A stretch of DNA of 64,000 nt from the NCBI RefSeq assembly GCF_014863405.1, contig NZ_JACZZA010000007.1, forward strand, positions 173,349 through 237,348. The letters run 5' to 3'. Position 1 is the stretch's first letter, and each line of letters opens with the position of its first letter. Of this stretch, positions 1 through 9,134 are shown piece after piece. A program made the position numbers and the translations under genes. Source of the DNA: Dyella acidiphila (GTDB taxonomy: Bacteria > Pseudomonadota > Gammaproteobacteria > Xanthomonadales > Rhodanobacteraceae). The notes under the pieces are model-generated. The model ran no database searches, was not told the DNA's origin, and worked only from the letters and a program-made list of their open reading frames with translations.

Positions 1-599
1 CCGGCCTGCAGATGCTCGTGGATGCGCTCCACGCCATCGAGGAACAGCGCCGGCTCGTCATCCTCCAGCGTCGCCGGCAAGGGCAGCGGCGGAATCGACA
101 CTGCAAGCTCGAGATCCGCAGCCATGCTGTCGAGCATGGCTTCGTGCCCGGCTTCGGCGATCAACACCGTGCGCGCCTGCAGGTGATCCACGATGATCGC
201 CGCAGGACAGCGCACCGCCAGTGCAACCGGCAAATGCTCCGAATAGCGCAGGCGCAGGCTGGGCTCGATTTCCGCGGCCAGCTCATAGCTGAGCAGCATT
301 ACCCAGCCGCCGTGAAACGGCAGGCCATCATCATCGGCATGCGGCAGGCGCTCGGCCTTCCAGGCTGCATCGAGCGCATCGAGAAAGCGGCCGGGCCGTA
401 AGGTTCCATGCTCATCGCGCACGCAGCCATCCGCGCCCAGCGCCAGCGAGGCCTGCGGAAACGCGAACAGGATGTCATAGCGCGCATGCGCACTGCCCTG
501 CGTGACGCTCTCAAGCAGGGCCGGATAACGGGCCGGAAATGCAGCGGCCGGCGCGAGCAGATCGCGCCGGCCGGCAAACGTACGCTGGATCGCAGCCAC
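1..599 (-). CDS. pabB: Aminodeoxychorismate synthase component I, 5' part only
   Basis: PabB, with PabA, aminates chorismate to 4-amino-4-deoxychorismate for p-aminobenzoate and folate synthesis in the cytoplasm. The frame is open from a GTG at 599 to the window edge, giving about 199 N-terminal residues. A GGWVMLLSYELA stretch matches the conserved GGW..YE region of the TrpE/PabB N-terminal domain, and FLDGVERIHEHLQA near the edge matches the start of the chorismate-binding domain. The GTG directly follows the fabF stop (TAA-GTG) in the same frame, so no earlier start is possible. pabB after fabF is a usual arrangement in this group, as the tail of the fab operon. The C-terminal catalytic half lies outside the window. 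Confidence 0.82.
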   Translation of the reverse strand, partial: MAAIQRTFAGRRDLLAPAAAFPARYPALLESVTQGSAHARYDILFAFPQASLALGADGCVRDEHGTLRPGRFLDALDAAWKAERLPHADDDGLPFHGGWVMLLSYELAAEIEPSLRLRYSEHLPVALAVRCPAAIIVDHLQARTVLIAEAGHEAMLDSMAADLELAVSIPPLPLPATLEDDEPALFLDGVERIHEHLQA

Positions 600-1838
600 T
601 TAGATGCGGCGGAAAACCAGGGTACCGTTGGTACCGCCGAAGCCGAACGAGTTGGAGATGGCGACGTCGAGCTTCGCTTCGCGCGCCGTGTGCGGCACGA
701 AATCGAGATCGCAATCCTCACCCGGCTCGTCGAGGTTGATGGTGGGCGGCAGCACCTGGTCGCGCATGGCGAGGATGGTGAAGATCGCTTCCACGCCACC
801 GGCCGCACCCAGCAAGTGGCCGGTGACCGACTTGGTGGAGCTCATCGCCAGCTTGTAGGCGTGGTCGCCGAACACGCGCTTGGCGGCCAGCACTTCGCCC
901 AGGTCGCCCAGCGGCGTGGAGGTGCCGTGCGCGTTGATGTATTGCACCTGGGTCGGATCGATGCCGCCGTCCTTCAGCGCGGTTTCCATGCAGCGCGCTG
1001 CACCTTCGCCGCCCTCGCTGGGCGCGGTGATGTGGAATGCATCGCCGCTCATGCCGAAGCCGACCAGCTCGGCGTAGATCTTCGCGCCGCGCGCCTTGGC
1101 GTGTTCGTATTCTTCCAGCACCAGCACGCCGGCGCCGTCGGACAGCACGAAGCCGTCGCGATCCTTGTCCCACGGGCGACTAGCCTTGGATGGCTCGTCA
1201 TTGCGGGTGGACATCGCCTTGGCCGAGCAGAAGCCGGCCATGGCGGTACCGGTGGTGGCGAACTCGGCGCCGCCGGCCACCATCACGTCGGCATCGCCGT
1301 ACTGGATCATGCGCGCGGCCAGGCCGATGTTGTGCGCACCGGTGGTGCAGGCCGTGACGCAGGCAATGTTCGGGCCCTTCAGGCCGTACATGATCGACAG
1401 GTGGCCCGAGACCATGTTGATGATCGAGCTTGGCACGAAGAACGGCGACACGCGACGCGGCCCCTTCTCGTGCAGCTCGATCGATGTGCGCTCGATGGTA
1501 TGCAGGCCGCCGATACCGGCCGCCACCGCCACGCCGATGCGCGGGGCATTCGCTTCCGTCACTTCCAGGCCGGAGTCGCGCAGGGCCTGGGTGCCGGCCG
1601 CGATACCGTAGTGGATGAACGGATCCATCTTCTTGATTTCTTTCGCCGCAATCCACTGGGCCGGATCGAAGTCACGGACCTGGCCAGCGATGCGCGTGGC
1701 ATACGTGGTGGCATCGAAATGCGTGACCTGGCCGATGCCGCTGACGCCCTTGAGGATGTTGTCCCAGGCGGTGGCGATGTCGTTGCCGACCGGCGAGATG
1801 ATACCCATGCCGGTCACTACCACTCGTCTCTTGCTCAT
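600..1838 (-). CDS. fabF: 3-oxoacyl-[acyl-carrier-protein] synthase II (KAS II)
   Basis: Condensing enzyme of type II fatty-acid synthesis: it decarboxylates malonyl-ACP and elongates acyl-ACP, including the 16:1 to 18:1 step. The 412-residue length is normal for FabF. The catalytic triad is visible: Cys164 in TACTTGAHN, His304 in INAHGTSTP and His341 in the [11 protein letters not shown] loop. The N-terminus [18 protein letters not shown] is canonical, which supports the start. It lies downstream of acpP on the same strand, with a gap of about 200 bases, and runs directly into pabB. The product is a soluble cytoplasmic homodimer that works on the neighbouring acyl carrier protein. Confidence 0.97.
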   Translation of the reverse strand: MSKRRVVVTGMGIISPVGNDIATAWDNILKGVSGIGQVTHFDATTYATRIAGQVRDFDPAQWIAAKEIKKMDPFIHYGIAAGTQALRDSGLEVTEANAPRIGVAVAAGIGGLHTIERTSIELHEKGPRRVSPFFVPSSIINMVSGHLSIMYGLKGPNIACVTACTTGAHNIGLAARMIQYGDADVMVAGGAEFATTGTAMAGFCSAKAMSTRNDEPSKASRPWDKDRDGFVLSDGAGVLVLEEYEHAKARGAKIYAELVGFGMSGDAFHITAPSEGGEGAARCMETALKDGGIDPTQVQYINAHGTSTPLGDLGEVLAAKRVFGDHAYKLAMSSTKSVTGHLLGAAGGVEAIFTILAMRDQVLPPTINLDEPGEDCDLDFVPHTAREAKLDVAISNSFGFGGTNGTLVFRRI

Positions 1839-2036
1839 GGATCAGTTCCTTACTGGTTCGGGAAGGATCGGCCATCCAGCCTCGCCTGCCACAAATCGCG
1901 ATGCGCCGATCGTGCAAACCATACGTGATCGGACGTTACACCTTGCAGAAACGAAAACTGCGCCGATATGGCGCAGCTTCCGGTGTGTCGCTTCGTCGTG
2001 CATGGGACGCTGGCAGCGTCGCCGCTGCACCACGAA

Positions 2037-2276
2037 TCACTGCTTGGTGTGGGCCTTGATGTAGTCCACGGCCTGCTGCACGGTGGTGATCTTCTCGGCT
2101 TCTTCGTCGGGGATTTCGGTTTCGAATTCCTCTTCCAGAGCCATCACCAGCTCGACCGTGTCCAGCGAATCCGCGCCCAGATCGTCCACGAACGAAGCGT
2201 TCGCCGTGACCTCATCTTCTTTCACGCCCAGCTGCTCGACGACGATTTTCTTGACGCGTTCTTCGATGGTGCTCAT
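2037..2276 (-). CDS. acpP: Acyl carrier protein
   Basis: Carries growing acyl chains on a 4'-phosphopantetheine arm for fatty-acid, lipid A and other acyl pathways. The 79-residue acidic protein has the canonical N-terminus [12 protein letters not shown] and the modification site [12 protein letters not shown], with Ser37 as the attachment point. A GGGAGG ribosome-binding site lies about 10 bases before this ATG. An in-frame ATG 96 bases further upstream has no such signal and would add a non-homologous leader, so it was rejected. Neighbours are fabG upstream and fabF downstream, the standard order. An upstream gap of about 300 bases suggests a promoter of its own. Confidence 0.97.
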   Translation of the reverse strand: MSTIEERVKKIVVEQLGVKEDEVTANASFVDDLGADSLDTVELVMALEEEFETEIPDEEAEKITTVQQAVDYIKAHTKQ

Positions 2277-2580
2277 GTTGCCAATACCTCCCAAGGGGTG
2301 TGTCTGTCTTGCCGGTTTTTCCACCGGCAAATTCCGCGGCATTGTAGTGGCTAAGTTGCTGAGCCGCCACATTGCCAGTCAAAACAAGCCGCCACGGTAT
2401 CCGCGCCGACGCGAAAGCGCCGATTGTCGCCTAAAACGGAGGCCGTGACGACTCCTCTGGTCTCAGGTGGCCCAATCGGCCACCGAGTTTCAAACGACGC
2501 GACGCGGCGATCCGGGCGTTCCGCCCTCGGCTCGCACCCGGCACGTGCTGTCCAAACCTGCCCGTAAGTCCTCGCCGGAC
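2277..2580 (-). promoter_or_regulatory. acpP leader and probable promoter region
   Basis: This 304-base interval between fabG and acpP contains no convincing ORF. Read on the minus strand it carries a GGGAGG ribosome-binding site near 2285-2292 and a TACAAT -10-like hexamer at 2341-2346, about 65 bases before the acpP start. A TTGACT lies further upstream but at a non-ideal distance from that -10. Independent high expression of acpP is typical of bacteria. The exact promoter is uncertain. Confidence 0.35.
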
Positions 2581-3321
2581 TTAGGGCATGTACATGCCGC
2601 CGTTCACATGCAGGGTCTCGCCGGTGATGTAGCTTGCGGCCGGCGAAGCCAGGAAACCCACCGCCTTGGCGATGTCGGCCGCCTCGCCGAAGCGGCCCAG
2701 CGCGATCTGGCCCAGCAGGGCCTGCTTGGATTCCTCCGGCAGGCCGCGGGTCATGTCGGTGTCGATAAAGCCCGGCGCCACCACGTTCACGGTGATGCCG
2801 CGCGAACCGATCTCGCGCGCCAGCGACTTGGAGAACGCGATGATGCCGGCCTTGGCGGCGGCGTAGTTGGACTGCCCCGGATTGCCGGTCAGGCCGATCA
2901 CCGAGGCGATCGAAATGATGCGGCCCTTGCGCGCCTTCATCATGCCGCGCATCACCGCCTTGGAAGTGCGGTAGACCGAGCTGAGATTGGTATCCAGGAT
3001 CGCCTGCCAGTCGTCGTCGCGCATGCGCATCAGCAACTGGTCGCGGGTGATGCCGGCGTTGTTGACCAGGATCGAGACCGCGCCGAACTGCTTGGCGATA
3101 TCGTCGATCAGCGCTTCCACCGCGGCGCCGTCGGTCACGTTGAGCATGCGGCCGTGGCCACCGTGCGCAGCCAGCCGCTCGCCGATGGCCGCCGCGCCGG
3201 CTTCGCTGGTGGCGGTGCCAATGACGGTTGCGCCCATGGCCGCCAGTTCATCGGCGATCGCCGCGCCAATGCCGCGGCTGGCGCCGGTGACCAGTGCAAC
3301 CTCACCTTGCAGAATGCTCAT
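2581..3321 (-). CDS. fabG: 3-oxoacyl-[acyl-carrier-protein] reductase
   Basis: NADPH-dependent reductase of the fatty-acid elongation cycle, converting 3-oxoacyl-ACP to 3-hydroxyacyl-ACP. The 246-residue short-chain dehydrogenase has the cofactor motif TGASRGIG at residues 12-19, NNAG at about 87-90 and the catalytic Ser140, Tyr153 and Lys157 (YAAAK). The C-terminus ends HVNGGMYMP, as usual for FabG. It sits between fabD and acpP on the same strand, 36 bases after fabD. A second SDR at about 43 kb (phbB) is related but belongs to polyhydroxyalkanoate metabolism; position in the fab cluster separates them. Confidence 0.97.
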   Translation of the reverse strand: MSILQGEVALVTGASRGIGAAIADELAAMGATVIGTATSEAGAAAIGERLAAHGGHGRMLNVTDGAAVEALIDDIAKQFGAVSILVNNAGITRDQLLMRMRDDDWQAILDTNLSSVYRTSKAVMRGMMKARKGRIISIASVIGLTGNPGQSNYAAAKAGIIAFSKSLAREIGSRGITVNVVAPGFIDTDMTRGLPEESKQALLGQIALGRFGEAADIAKAVGFLASPAASYITGETLHVNGGMYMP

Positions 3322-3357
3322 GCTTGGATTTCCTGTGATCGTTGATCGGGTGGGCGC

Positions 3358-4299
3358 TCAGGCCCATTCGGCGCGCGCGGCGTCGAGCTCGGCCGGTGCA
3401 CCGATGGCGCGCGCCTCGACGCTCTTGTCGATGCGCTTGATCAGACCGGCCAGCACCTTGCCCGGACCGCATTCGGCCATGCGCGTGGCGCCGCCGGCAA
3501 CCAGCGCCTGCACGCATTCGGTCCAGCGTACCGGCAGGTACAACTGGCGCTGCAGTGCGCCGCGAATATCGTCCAGCGAGTTGTAGGCACGCGCTTCGGC
3601 GTTCTGCACCACGGGAATGACCGGCAGCTGCCAGGCAATCGAAGCCATGCGCTGGCCCAGCTGGTCCGAGGCTTCGCGCATCAGCGCGCTATGCGAGGGC
3701 ACGGACACGGCCAGCTTTACCGCTTTCTTCACACCCAGCTCCGCCAGCCGCGCAAGCGCGCGATCCACCGCTTCGGCGTGGCCGGCAATCACCAGCTGTC
3801 CCGGCGAATTGAAATTGGCCGGGGCCACCACTTGTCCCTGTGCCACTTCGGCACAGACCTCGGCGATCTGTTGATCGTCACCGCCGATGATGGCCGCCAT
3901 CGCGCCGACGCCCGGCGGCACCGCCGCCTGCATCAGGCGGCCACGCTCGGCCACCAGCGCGGCGGCATCGTGCAGCGACAAGGCATTGGCGCACACCAGC
4001 GCGCTGTATTCGCCCAGGCTGTGGCCCGCCAGCTGCGCCGGCTGCGCACCACCGAGCTTGTGCCATACGCGCCACACGGCAACGCTTGCCGCGAGCAGCG
4101 CCGGCTGAGTGTTCTCGGTGCGGTTGAGCTGATCTTCCGGTCCCTGCTGGCTTATCGCCCACAGGTCGACGCCGGCGCCTTGCGAGGCTTCGTCGAACGC
4201 AGCTTTCACTTCCGCATGCGCTGCCGCCAGCTCGGCCAGCATGCCGACCGACTGCGAACCCTGACCCGGAAAAACGAAAGCGAGCGAAGCAGAACTCAT
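3358..4299 (-). CDS. fabD: Malonyl CoA-acyl carrier protein transacylase
   Basis: Transfers malonyl groups from CoA to ACP, supplying extender units for FabH and FabF. At 313 residues it has normal FabD length, with the N-terminal FPGQGSQ motif and the nucleophile elbow GHSLGE (Ser94). The catalytic His is in VPSHSALM. The start MSSASLAFVFPGQG is canonical. It heads the fabD-fabG-acpP-fabF-pabB run; a strong terminator behind fabH lies just upstream, so this run probably starts its own transcript in the roughly 115-base gap. Confidence 0.97.
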   Translation of the reverse strand: MSSASLAFVFPGQGSQSVGMLAELAAAHAEVKAAFDEASQGAGVDLWAISQQGPEDQLNRTENTQPALLAASVAVWRVWHKLGGAQPAQLAGHSLGEYSALVCANALSLHDAAALVAERGRLMQAAVPPGVGAMAAIIGGDDQQIAEVCAEVAQGQVVAPANFNSPGQLVIAGHAEAVDRALARLAELGVKKAVKLAVSVPSHSALMREASDQLGQRMASIAWQLPVIPVVQNAEARAYNSLDDIRGALQRQLYLPVRWTECVQALVAGGATRMAECGPGKVLAGLIKRIDKSVEARAIGAPAELDAARAEWA

Positions 4300-4418
4300 A
4301 AGGAAGGCATGTCACTGAAGATGAAGAGCGCAATGGTGCCAGCATTGGCTTACATACGCAGCCGTTTTGTCGCCGGGCCGGCGGCAGCACGACCGCTGCA
4401 CCATCAACGCATAAAACA

Positions 4419-4447
4419 AAAAAGGGCGGCCCTCAGGCCGCCCTTCG
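4419..4447 (-). terminator. Rho-independent terminator after fabH
   Basis: On the minus strand, just past the fabH stop, an 8-bp GC stem (GGGCGGCC / GGCCGCCC, loop TGAG) is followed by TTTTTTGTTTT. It is an excellent intrinsic terminator and implies that fabH and fabD are not simply co-transcribed. Confidence 0.85.
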
Positions 4448-4459
4448 CACATCGTTGAC

Positions 4460-5434
4460 TCAGTATTTCAGCAGCGCGGAGGCCCAGGTGAAACCGCCGC
4501 CGAAAGCTTCCAGCAGCAGATTCTGGCCACGCTGCACCTTGCCCGAGCGCACGGCGTAATCGAGCGCCAGCGGTACCGAGCCGGCCGAGGTATTGGCGTG
4601 CTTGTCGACGGTGACGATCACCTGTTCCATCGGCATGTTCAGGCGCTTGGCAGTCGCCTCGATGATGCGCAGATTGGCCTGGTGCGGAATCAGCCAATCG
4701 AGCTCGGACGCCTGCATGCCGGCTGCGGCAAGCGTCTCTTCGACCAGCGAATCGAGCGTCTTCACCGCCACCTTGAACACTTCGCGGCCGGACATGCGGA
4801 TCTGCACGCCGTGATTGGTCGTGTCCTTGAAGCCGACCGACACACCCACCGGGTTGTACAGCAATTCCTTGTGGCCGCCATCGGCATGCAGGCAAGTGGC
4901 GTAGATGCCCGGCTCGCTGGAGGCTTCCAGCACCACCGCGCCGGCGCCGTCGCCGAACAGCACGGCGGTTTCGCGCTCTTCCCAATTGACCATGCGGGTC
5001 AGCGTTTCGGCGCCGATCACCAGCACCTTCTTCGACGCGCCGCTGCGGATGAACTTGTCGGCCACGCCCAGTGCGTACACAAAGCCCGAGCACGCGGCGT
5101 TCACATCGAAAGCTGCGCAGCCGTTGGCGCCGAGGCGGTGCTGCACCAGGCAAGCGGTGGACGGAAAGATGATGTCCGGCGTGGTGGTGCCCAGCACGAT
5201 CAGGTCCAGCTCGGACGCCTTTACGCCTGCCGCATCCAGCGCGCGCTGCGCGGCCAGCGTGGACAGGTCGCCGGTGGTTTCGCCATCGGCCGCGACGTGA
5301 CGCTGGCGGATACCGGTGCGTTCGCGGATCCATTCGTCGCTGGTGTCGACGAACTTTTCGAGATCCGCATTGGTGAGGACGCGCTCTGGCAGAGCACTGC
5401 CGGTACCGATGATGCGGGAATAGATCTGGGCCAT
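4460..5434 (-). CDS. fabH: 3-oxoacyl-[acyl-carrier-protein] synthase III (KAS III)
   Basis: Starts fatty-acid synthesis by condensing acetyl-CoA (or branched primers) with malonyl-ACP. The 324-residue form beginning MAQIYSRIIGTGSALPE is the usual FabH length. Catalytic residues are Cys115 (NAACSGF), His251 (IPHQANLRI) and Asn281 (KHANTSAGS). An upstream in-frame ATG would add 20 residues unlike the family, so the internal ATG at 5434 is preferred. rpmF lies upstream and fabD downstream behind a terminator. No plsX occurs between rpmF and fabH, unlike E. coli. Confidence 0.96.
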   Translation of the reverse strand: MAQIYSRIIGTGSALPERVLTNADLEKFVDTSDEWIRERTGIRQRHVAADGETTGDLSTLAAQRALDAAGVKASELDLIVLGTTTPDIIFPSTACLVQHRLGANGCAAFDVNAACSGFVYALGVADKFIRSGASKKVLVIGAETLTRMVNWEERETAVLFGDGAGAVVLEASSEPGIYATCLHADGGHKELLYNPVGVSVGFKDTTNHGVQIRMSGREVFKVAVKTLDSLVEETLAAAGMQASELDWLIPHQANLRIIEATAKRLNMPMEQVIVTVDKHANTSAGSVPLALDYAVRSGKVQRGQNLLLEAFGGGFTWASALLKY

Positions 5435-5533
5435 TGAATATCCATCAGCAAGCGGAGGTGCCCTGCGCCAGCCGCCATGCGGATGACCCGGCACACCAAG
5501 ACCGCAACGTTACGTTGCCGAACGCCGGAACGC

Positions 5534-5558
5534 AAAGCGGCGCGTCACCGCGCCGCCT
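5534..5558 (-). terminator. Possible hairpin terminator between rpmF and fabH
   Basis: An 8-bp perfect inverted repeat (GCGGCGCG, four-base loop, CGCGCCGC at 5537-5556) lies between rpmF and fabH. On the minus strand it is followed only by TTTGCGTT, so it could be an attenuating hairpin rather than a full terminator. Confidence 0.35.
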
Positions 5559-5598
5559 GCCGGACCGGATCCATGAGCGCGCACGCTCAGGAACTGGC

Positions 5599-5793
5599 TC
5601 AGTCTTCTTCGACCACCGAGGTGTTGGTGTCGATCACCTTCTTGCCGCGGTAGTAGCCGTCGGCAGTCACGTGGTGACGACGATGCACTTCGCCGCTGGT
5701 CGGATCGGTAGCCAGCTGCACCGTGCTCAGCTTGTCATGCGAGCGACGCATGCCGCGGGTGGACGGGGTCTTGCGGCTCTTTTGAACGGCCAT
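5599..5793 (-). CDS. rpmF: 50S ribosomal protein L32
   Basis: Small subunit-interface protein of the large ribosomal subunit. The 64-residue sequence starts [20 protein letters not shown], the canonical L32 N-terminus, followed by [17 protein letters not shown]. No CxxC zinc pair is visible, so this is a zinc-independent form, as in many gammaproteobacteria. It follows yceD by 17 bases, the widely conserved yceD-rpmF pair, and precedes fabH. Confidence 0.97.
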   Translation of the reverse strand: MAVQKSRKTPSTRGMRRSHDKLSTVQLATDPTSGEVHRRHHVTADGYYRGKKVIDTNTSVVEED

Positions 5794-5810
5794 GGTGGTT
5801 CTCCAGCTAA

Positions 5811-6326
5811 TCAGTTCTTCTTGAGTTCGCGCAGTACCGCGAACGGGTTATCGGGGCGCTCATCGACGGAAACCTCCGCCGGCGGGCGTGTGACATCTTC
5901 GGGCAAGACGCTGTCCGGATTGACCGGCACCAGCGGCAGCGCCAACAACAGTTCGTCCTCGATCACATCGATCGGGTTCAGCTTGTCATCCTCGGCCACC
6001 AGCAGCGGCTCGACGCCCCCCGGCAACGCGGATTCCTCGCGCTCGGAACGGATCAGGCCCAGCCGGCTGTTGACCGTGACAGGCATGATGAACGGCTCCA
6101 GCGTGCGCTGGCAGACCAGCCACAAAGGCGCCTGAACCCTGACATCGACATATGCCGTGCCGTATTCGTCCCGACCGAAATCGAGCTCATACGCGGCCGA
6201 ACCTGCATCATCCGCCAGTGCTTCGCAGAGGCGAGGCATTGCGGCGATGGGCAGTGACCCTTGGAACGAACGCCGCGCCGAAACCATGCGCCAAGCGTCC
6301 ACAGACTCTGGCAGTGTCGCGGACAT
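5811..6326 (-). CDS. yceD: YceD/DUF177 family protein
   Basis: A DUF177 protein of 171 residues. This family is almost always encoded just before rpmF and has been linked to 23S rRNA accumulation. Its biochemical role is not settled. The sequence shows the family's central [16 protein letters not shown] segment, an acidic [23 protein letters not shown] block and a C-terminal [11 protein letters not shown]. It has no membrane segment or signal peptide, so it is cytoplasmic. The typical CxRC is reduced to a single Cys in CQRTLEP. Co-transcription with rpmF is likely. Confidence 0.9.
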   Translation of the reverse strand: MSATLPESVDAWRMVSARRSFQGSLPIAAMPRLCEALADDAGSAAYELDFGRDEYGTAYVDVRVQAPLWLVCQRTLEPFIMPVTVNSRLGLIRSEREESALPGGVEPLLVAEDDKLNPIDVIEDELLLALPLVPVNPDSVLPEDVTRPPAEVSVDERPDNPFAVLRELKKN

Positions 6327-6486
6327 AACTGCGAAATGGTAAGTTTTCTGGCCCGGTCAAGTCAACCGCGGCAGCTCAATCCGGACCGGCGGCGATCCGC
6401 GTCACGGCAATGACCTTCCGGCTTTGCCTGAACGAAGCGCTTCGGTCAGACTGCGCCCCATCGCCCGCCAGAGCCCCGCATTGTAA

Positions 6487-6939
6487 GTGAATAACTACCT
6501 CACGTTCGGTCTGGCCCTCCTGTTCGTCCTGCTGGTGGCCGCCCTGCTGGGCGTCGCGGTACTGCGCCGCCTGACCCGGCGCACGGCCAGCCTGCGGCGC
6601 CTGCTGGACCTGGCCGATCGCGTAGAGGGGGACCTGAAATCCTGCCGCAGCCGGCTGCAGCAGGCGCATGCGGTGATGTCGCTCAATCCCGACCTGCCGG
6701 CGGCCAGCGAAAAAGAAGCCGCCCAGGCCGTGGACGCCGGTCTGCGCGCCTTGCTGCAGCAGCGGATCTGGATCCGCGACCGCGCCCCCACCGCCAGCCA
6801 GGCCGAACTGGACGAAGCCAGCCAGGCCATGCAGCAGACCCGCGACCGCCTGCGCCCCCTGCTGCAGGCCCTGGGCCAGGCCCAGAACGAGCTGGACAGC
6901 GCCATGCGCGAACATATCCGGCAGGATTCCGCCCCGTGA
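6487..6939 (+). CDS. Small membrane-anchored coiled-coil protein, unknown function
   Basis: I do not recognise a named family. The 150-residue product has one N-terminal membrane segment (about residues 5-27, LTFGLALLFVLLVAALLGVAVL) followed by RRLTRR, which predicts a cytoplasmic C-terminus. The rest is Ala/Gln/Arg/Leu-rich helix with coiled-coil character. The start is a GTG; an in-frame TAA lies directly before it. Its last four bases (GTGA) overlap the maf start, so the two genes are translationally coupled. GC-rich third positions match those of neighbouring genes and support real coding. Confidence 0.7.
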   Translation: MNNYLTFGLALLFVLLVAALLGVAVLRRLTRRTASLRRLLDLADRVEGDLKSCRSRLQQAHAVMSLNPDLPAASEKEAAQAVDAGLRALLQQRIWIRDRAPTASQAELDEASQAMQQTRDRLRPLLQALGQAQNELDSAMREHIRQDSAP

Positions 6940-7520
6940 CCGCTCGCCGGCTGGTGCTCGGCTCGACCTCGCGCTACCGGGCCGAACTGCTGCACCGCCT
7001 GGGCCTGGAGTTCGAACTGCGTGCCCCAGGCACTCCGGAAGACGAACTCCCGGGCGAAGCCCCGGCCATGCGCGCCATGCGCCTGGCCATCGCCAAGGCG
7101 ACCGCCGCCGCGGCTGGCCTGCCCGACGCCCTGGTGATCGGCTCGGACCAGGTGGCCGAACTGGACGGCGCCCTGCTGGAGAAGCCCGGCTCGGCCGCAC
7201 GCGCGCATGCGCAACTCAGCGCCAGCTCCGGCCACAGCGTGCATTTCCACACCGCGCTGTGCCTGCTAGATACGCGCGACGGCCGGGTACGCACCCACCT
7301 GGACCTGACCCAGGTCCACTTTCGCCAGCTCGATAGCGCGGAAATCGCCCGCTACATCGAGCGCGAGCAGCCGCTGGATTGCGCCGGCAGCTTCAAGTGC
7401 GAGGGCCTGGGCATCAGCCTGTTCGAGCGCATCGACAACAGCGATCCCACCGCCCTGATCGGCCTGCCGATGATTGCGCTGGCACAGCTGCTGCGCGATG
7501 CCGGCCTCAGCGTGCCCTGA
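6936..7520 (+). CDS. maf: Maf-like nucleotide pyrophosphatase, YceF type
   Basis: Maf/HAM1-fold house-cleaning enzyme that hydrolyses modified nucleoside triphosphates; the YceF subgroup prefers 7-methyl-GTP. The 194 residues contain the N-terminal LVLGSTSRYRAELL motif, the central GSDQVAELDG with the catalytic Asp and the C-terminal GSFKCEGLGISLFERIDNSDPTAL (interrupted here to its core) block typical of YceF. The start is GTG, overlapping the previous gene by four bases. As in E. coli, yceF lies beside yceD and divergent from it. Its stop abuts the stop of the convergent glycosyltransferase with no bases between them. Confidence 0.92.
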   Translation: MTARRLVLGSTSRYRAELLHRLGLEFELRAPGTPEDELPGEAPAMRAMRLAIAKATAAAAGLPDALVIGSDQVAELDGALLEKPGSAARAHAQLSASSGHSVHFHTALCLLDTRDGRVRTHLDLTQVHFRQLDSAEIARYIEREQPLDCAGSFKCEGLGISLFERIDNSDPTALIGLPMIALAQLLRDAGLSVP

Positions 7521-9134
7521 TCATTCCCCGCCTGCCGCCGCGCTGCGCCAGGCAACACAATCGGCCGAAGCGTTGAACGGTGCTCCCACTGCCGCGACCT
7601 GCCCGCGATAAAACGCAACGCTCTTGCGCGCGTCGAACATGCCCAGGCGCTGCAGCGGCTGCAGATTCGACACGCGCGAACACAGGGTCTTCAACCATGC
7701 TGCGCGTTCGCGCTCGCGCAACGCATGCTCATCCACCACCAGCAACACCGCCGCACCGGCGTGGTCGTGGCGTAGCGCGGTTTCATTCCTGCCCCACCAG
7801 GCCACTTGCGGTGCGCGCCCGTATTTGACGTTGAGCGGGCTGTCCAGCGTATACACCGGGCGCTGGCCATCGAACTGAAAATCCAGCTCCGCCGCCATCA
7901 TGAAATTGTCCGCCACCAGCACCGCCGGCTGTGCATCGAGTTGCGCCCTGGCGATAGCGGCACTTTGCTGCCAGCCGATCAAGGCCGTGGGCATCGCACG
8001 TGCTGCGCCCAGCCAGCGTGCTGCAGCGGGAAAAGCGGACGCGCCCAGATAAGCCAGGCCCATCAGCTGTAGCACCAGCGCCAATACGCCAGCCGCCACG
8101 GCAAACCGGCGCCAGCCCTGCGCCACCTCGCGCAACAAAGCTGGCAGTGCCGCCAGCAGCGGCAGATAACCGGGCAACGGCCAGTGCACCCGAAAACGCT
8201 GATCGTCGGCAAACAGCCCGGCCACGAAATAAATCACGACAAAGCTCAGCGACAGCACCGCGATCACATCCCAGGGACCGCCCTCGCGACGTCGGCGCCA
8301 TGCCTGCCAGGCCGCCCACAGCAGGCCGGCATACAACAGCGGCGTGCAAGTAGCCGCCTGCTCCAGCGGCTGCACCAGCGTGTCGGCATGGAAGCGCCAT
8401 GGATTGCGCTGCAACAGCTGGAACGCCAGCCCGGCGCCATGCTGCTGCCAGTTGGAAATCAATAGCGGCAAGGTACCAAGGGCCGCAACGCCCAGCGCCA
8501 GCCAGAAGCCGCCACGCGACCATTGCCGCCGGCCGCGCGGCGTCAGCAGGCACAGCAGCAGGCCGGCGACGATGAACATCGCCGCGCGGTAATGACTCAT
8601 CCAGCACACCGCCAGCGCCACACCGAGCAGCAGCCAATCGCGCCAGCGGTTTTCATCCATTGCGCGCAACAAGGCCAGCATGGCCAGCGCCCCCGCCACG
8701 GTAAGCGGCACGTCCGGCATCGCGATCACACCCAGACTGCCGGCCAGTGGCAGGCACAGGCACAACAGCCCCGCCTGCCAGCCAATGCGTGCATCGAAGG
8801 CGCGGCGGCCGAACGCCACCAGCAGCCACGGCAACGCGCTGCCCAGCAGCAGAAACGGCCAGCGCATGCCCAGTACGCCATGCCCCGCCAGCACCTCGCC
8901 CAGCCGGATCAGCCATGCGGTAAAGGGCGGCAGATCGCTATAGCCCCAGGCAAGGTGGCGGCTCTCCTGCCAGTAGAACGCTTCGTCGCCGAGCGGCTGC
9001 AGCGTCGCGGCAAGCACCAGCTTCACGGCGAGCAGACACAAGAAGAACGTGACGAATACCGCTCGCCAGCGCGCGAGGCCGACGACTACACTGGCGTCGC
9101 CCCCCGTTCCTATCCTCGCCCTGCTCAAACTCAT
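7521..9134 (-). CDS. ArnT/PMT-like glycosyltransferase (family 39), inner membrane
   Basis: Predicted polytopic inner-membrane GT-C glycosyltransferase, the fold of ArnT and protein mannosyltransferases, which use polyprenyl-phosphate sugars. The first periplasmic loop carries LGDEAFYWQESRHLAWGYSD; its Asp-Glu matches the catalytic acid motif of GT39. About ten hydrophobic segments follow, then a soluble C-terminal domain of about 150 residues. The acceptor (lipid A, another lipid or a protein) cannot be read from sequence. The chosen ATG at 9134 overlaps head to head with the divergent moxR ATG; ATG 9143 or a later start is also possible. The gene shows no operon partner. Confidence 0.8.
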   Translation of the reverse strand: MSLSRARIGTGGDASVVVGLARWRAVFVTFFLCLLAVKLVLAATLQPLGDEAFYWQESRHLAWGYSDLPPFTAWLIRLGEVLAGHGVLGMRWPFLLLGSALPWLLVAFGRRAFDARIGWQAGLLCLCLPLAGSLGVIAMPDVPLTVAGALAMLALLRAMDENRWRDWLLLGVALAVCWMSHYRAAMFIVAGLLLCLLTPRGRRQWSRGGFWLALGVAALGTLPLLISNWQQHGAGLAFQLLQRNPWRFHADTLVQPLEQAATCTPLLYAGLLWAAWQAWRRRREGGPWDVIAVLSLSFVVIYFVAGLFADDQRFRVHWPLPGYLPLLAALPALLREVAQGWRRFAVAAGVLALVLQLMGLAYLGASAFPAAARWLGAARAMPTALIGWQQSAAIARAQLDAQPAVLVADNFMMAAELDFQFDGQRPVYTLDSPLNVKYGRAPQVAWWGRNETALRHDHAGAAVLLVVDEHALRERERAAWLKTLCSRVSNLQPLQRLGMFDARKSVAFYRGQVAAVGAPFNASADCVAWRSAAAGGE

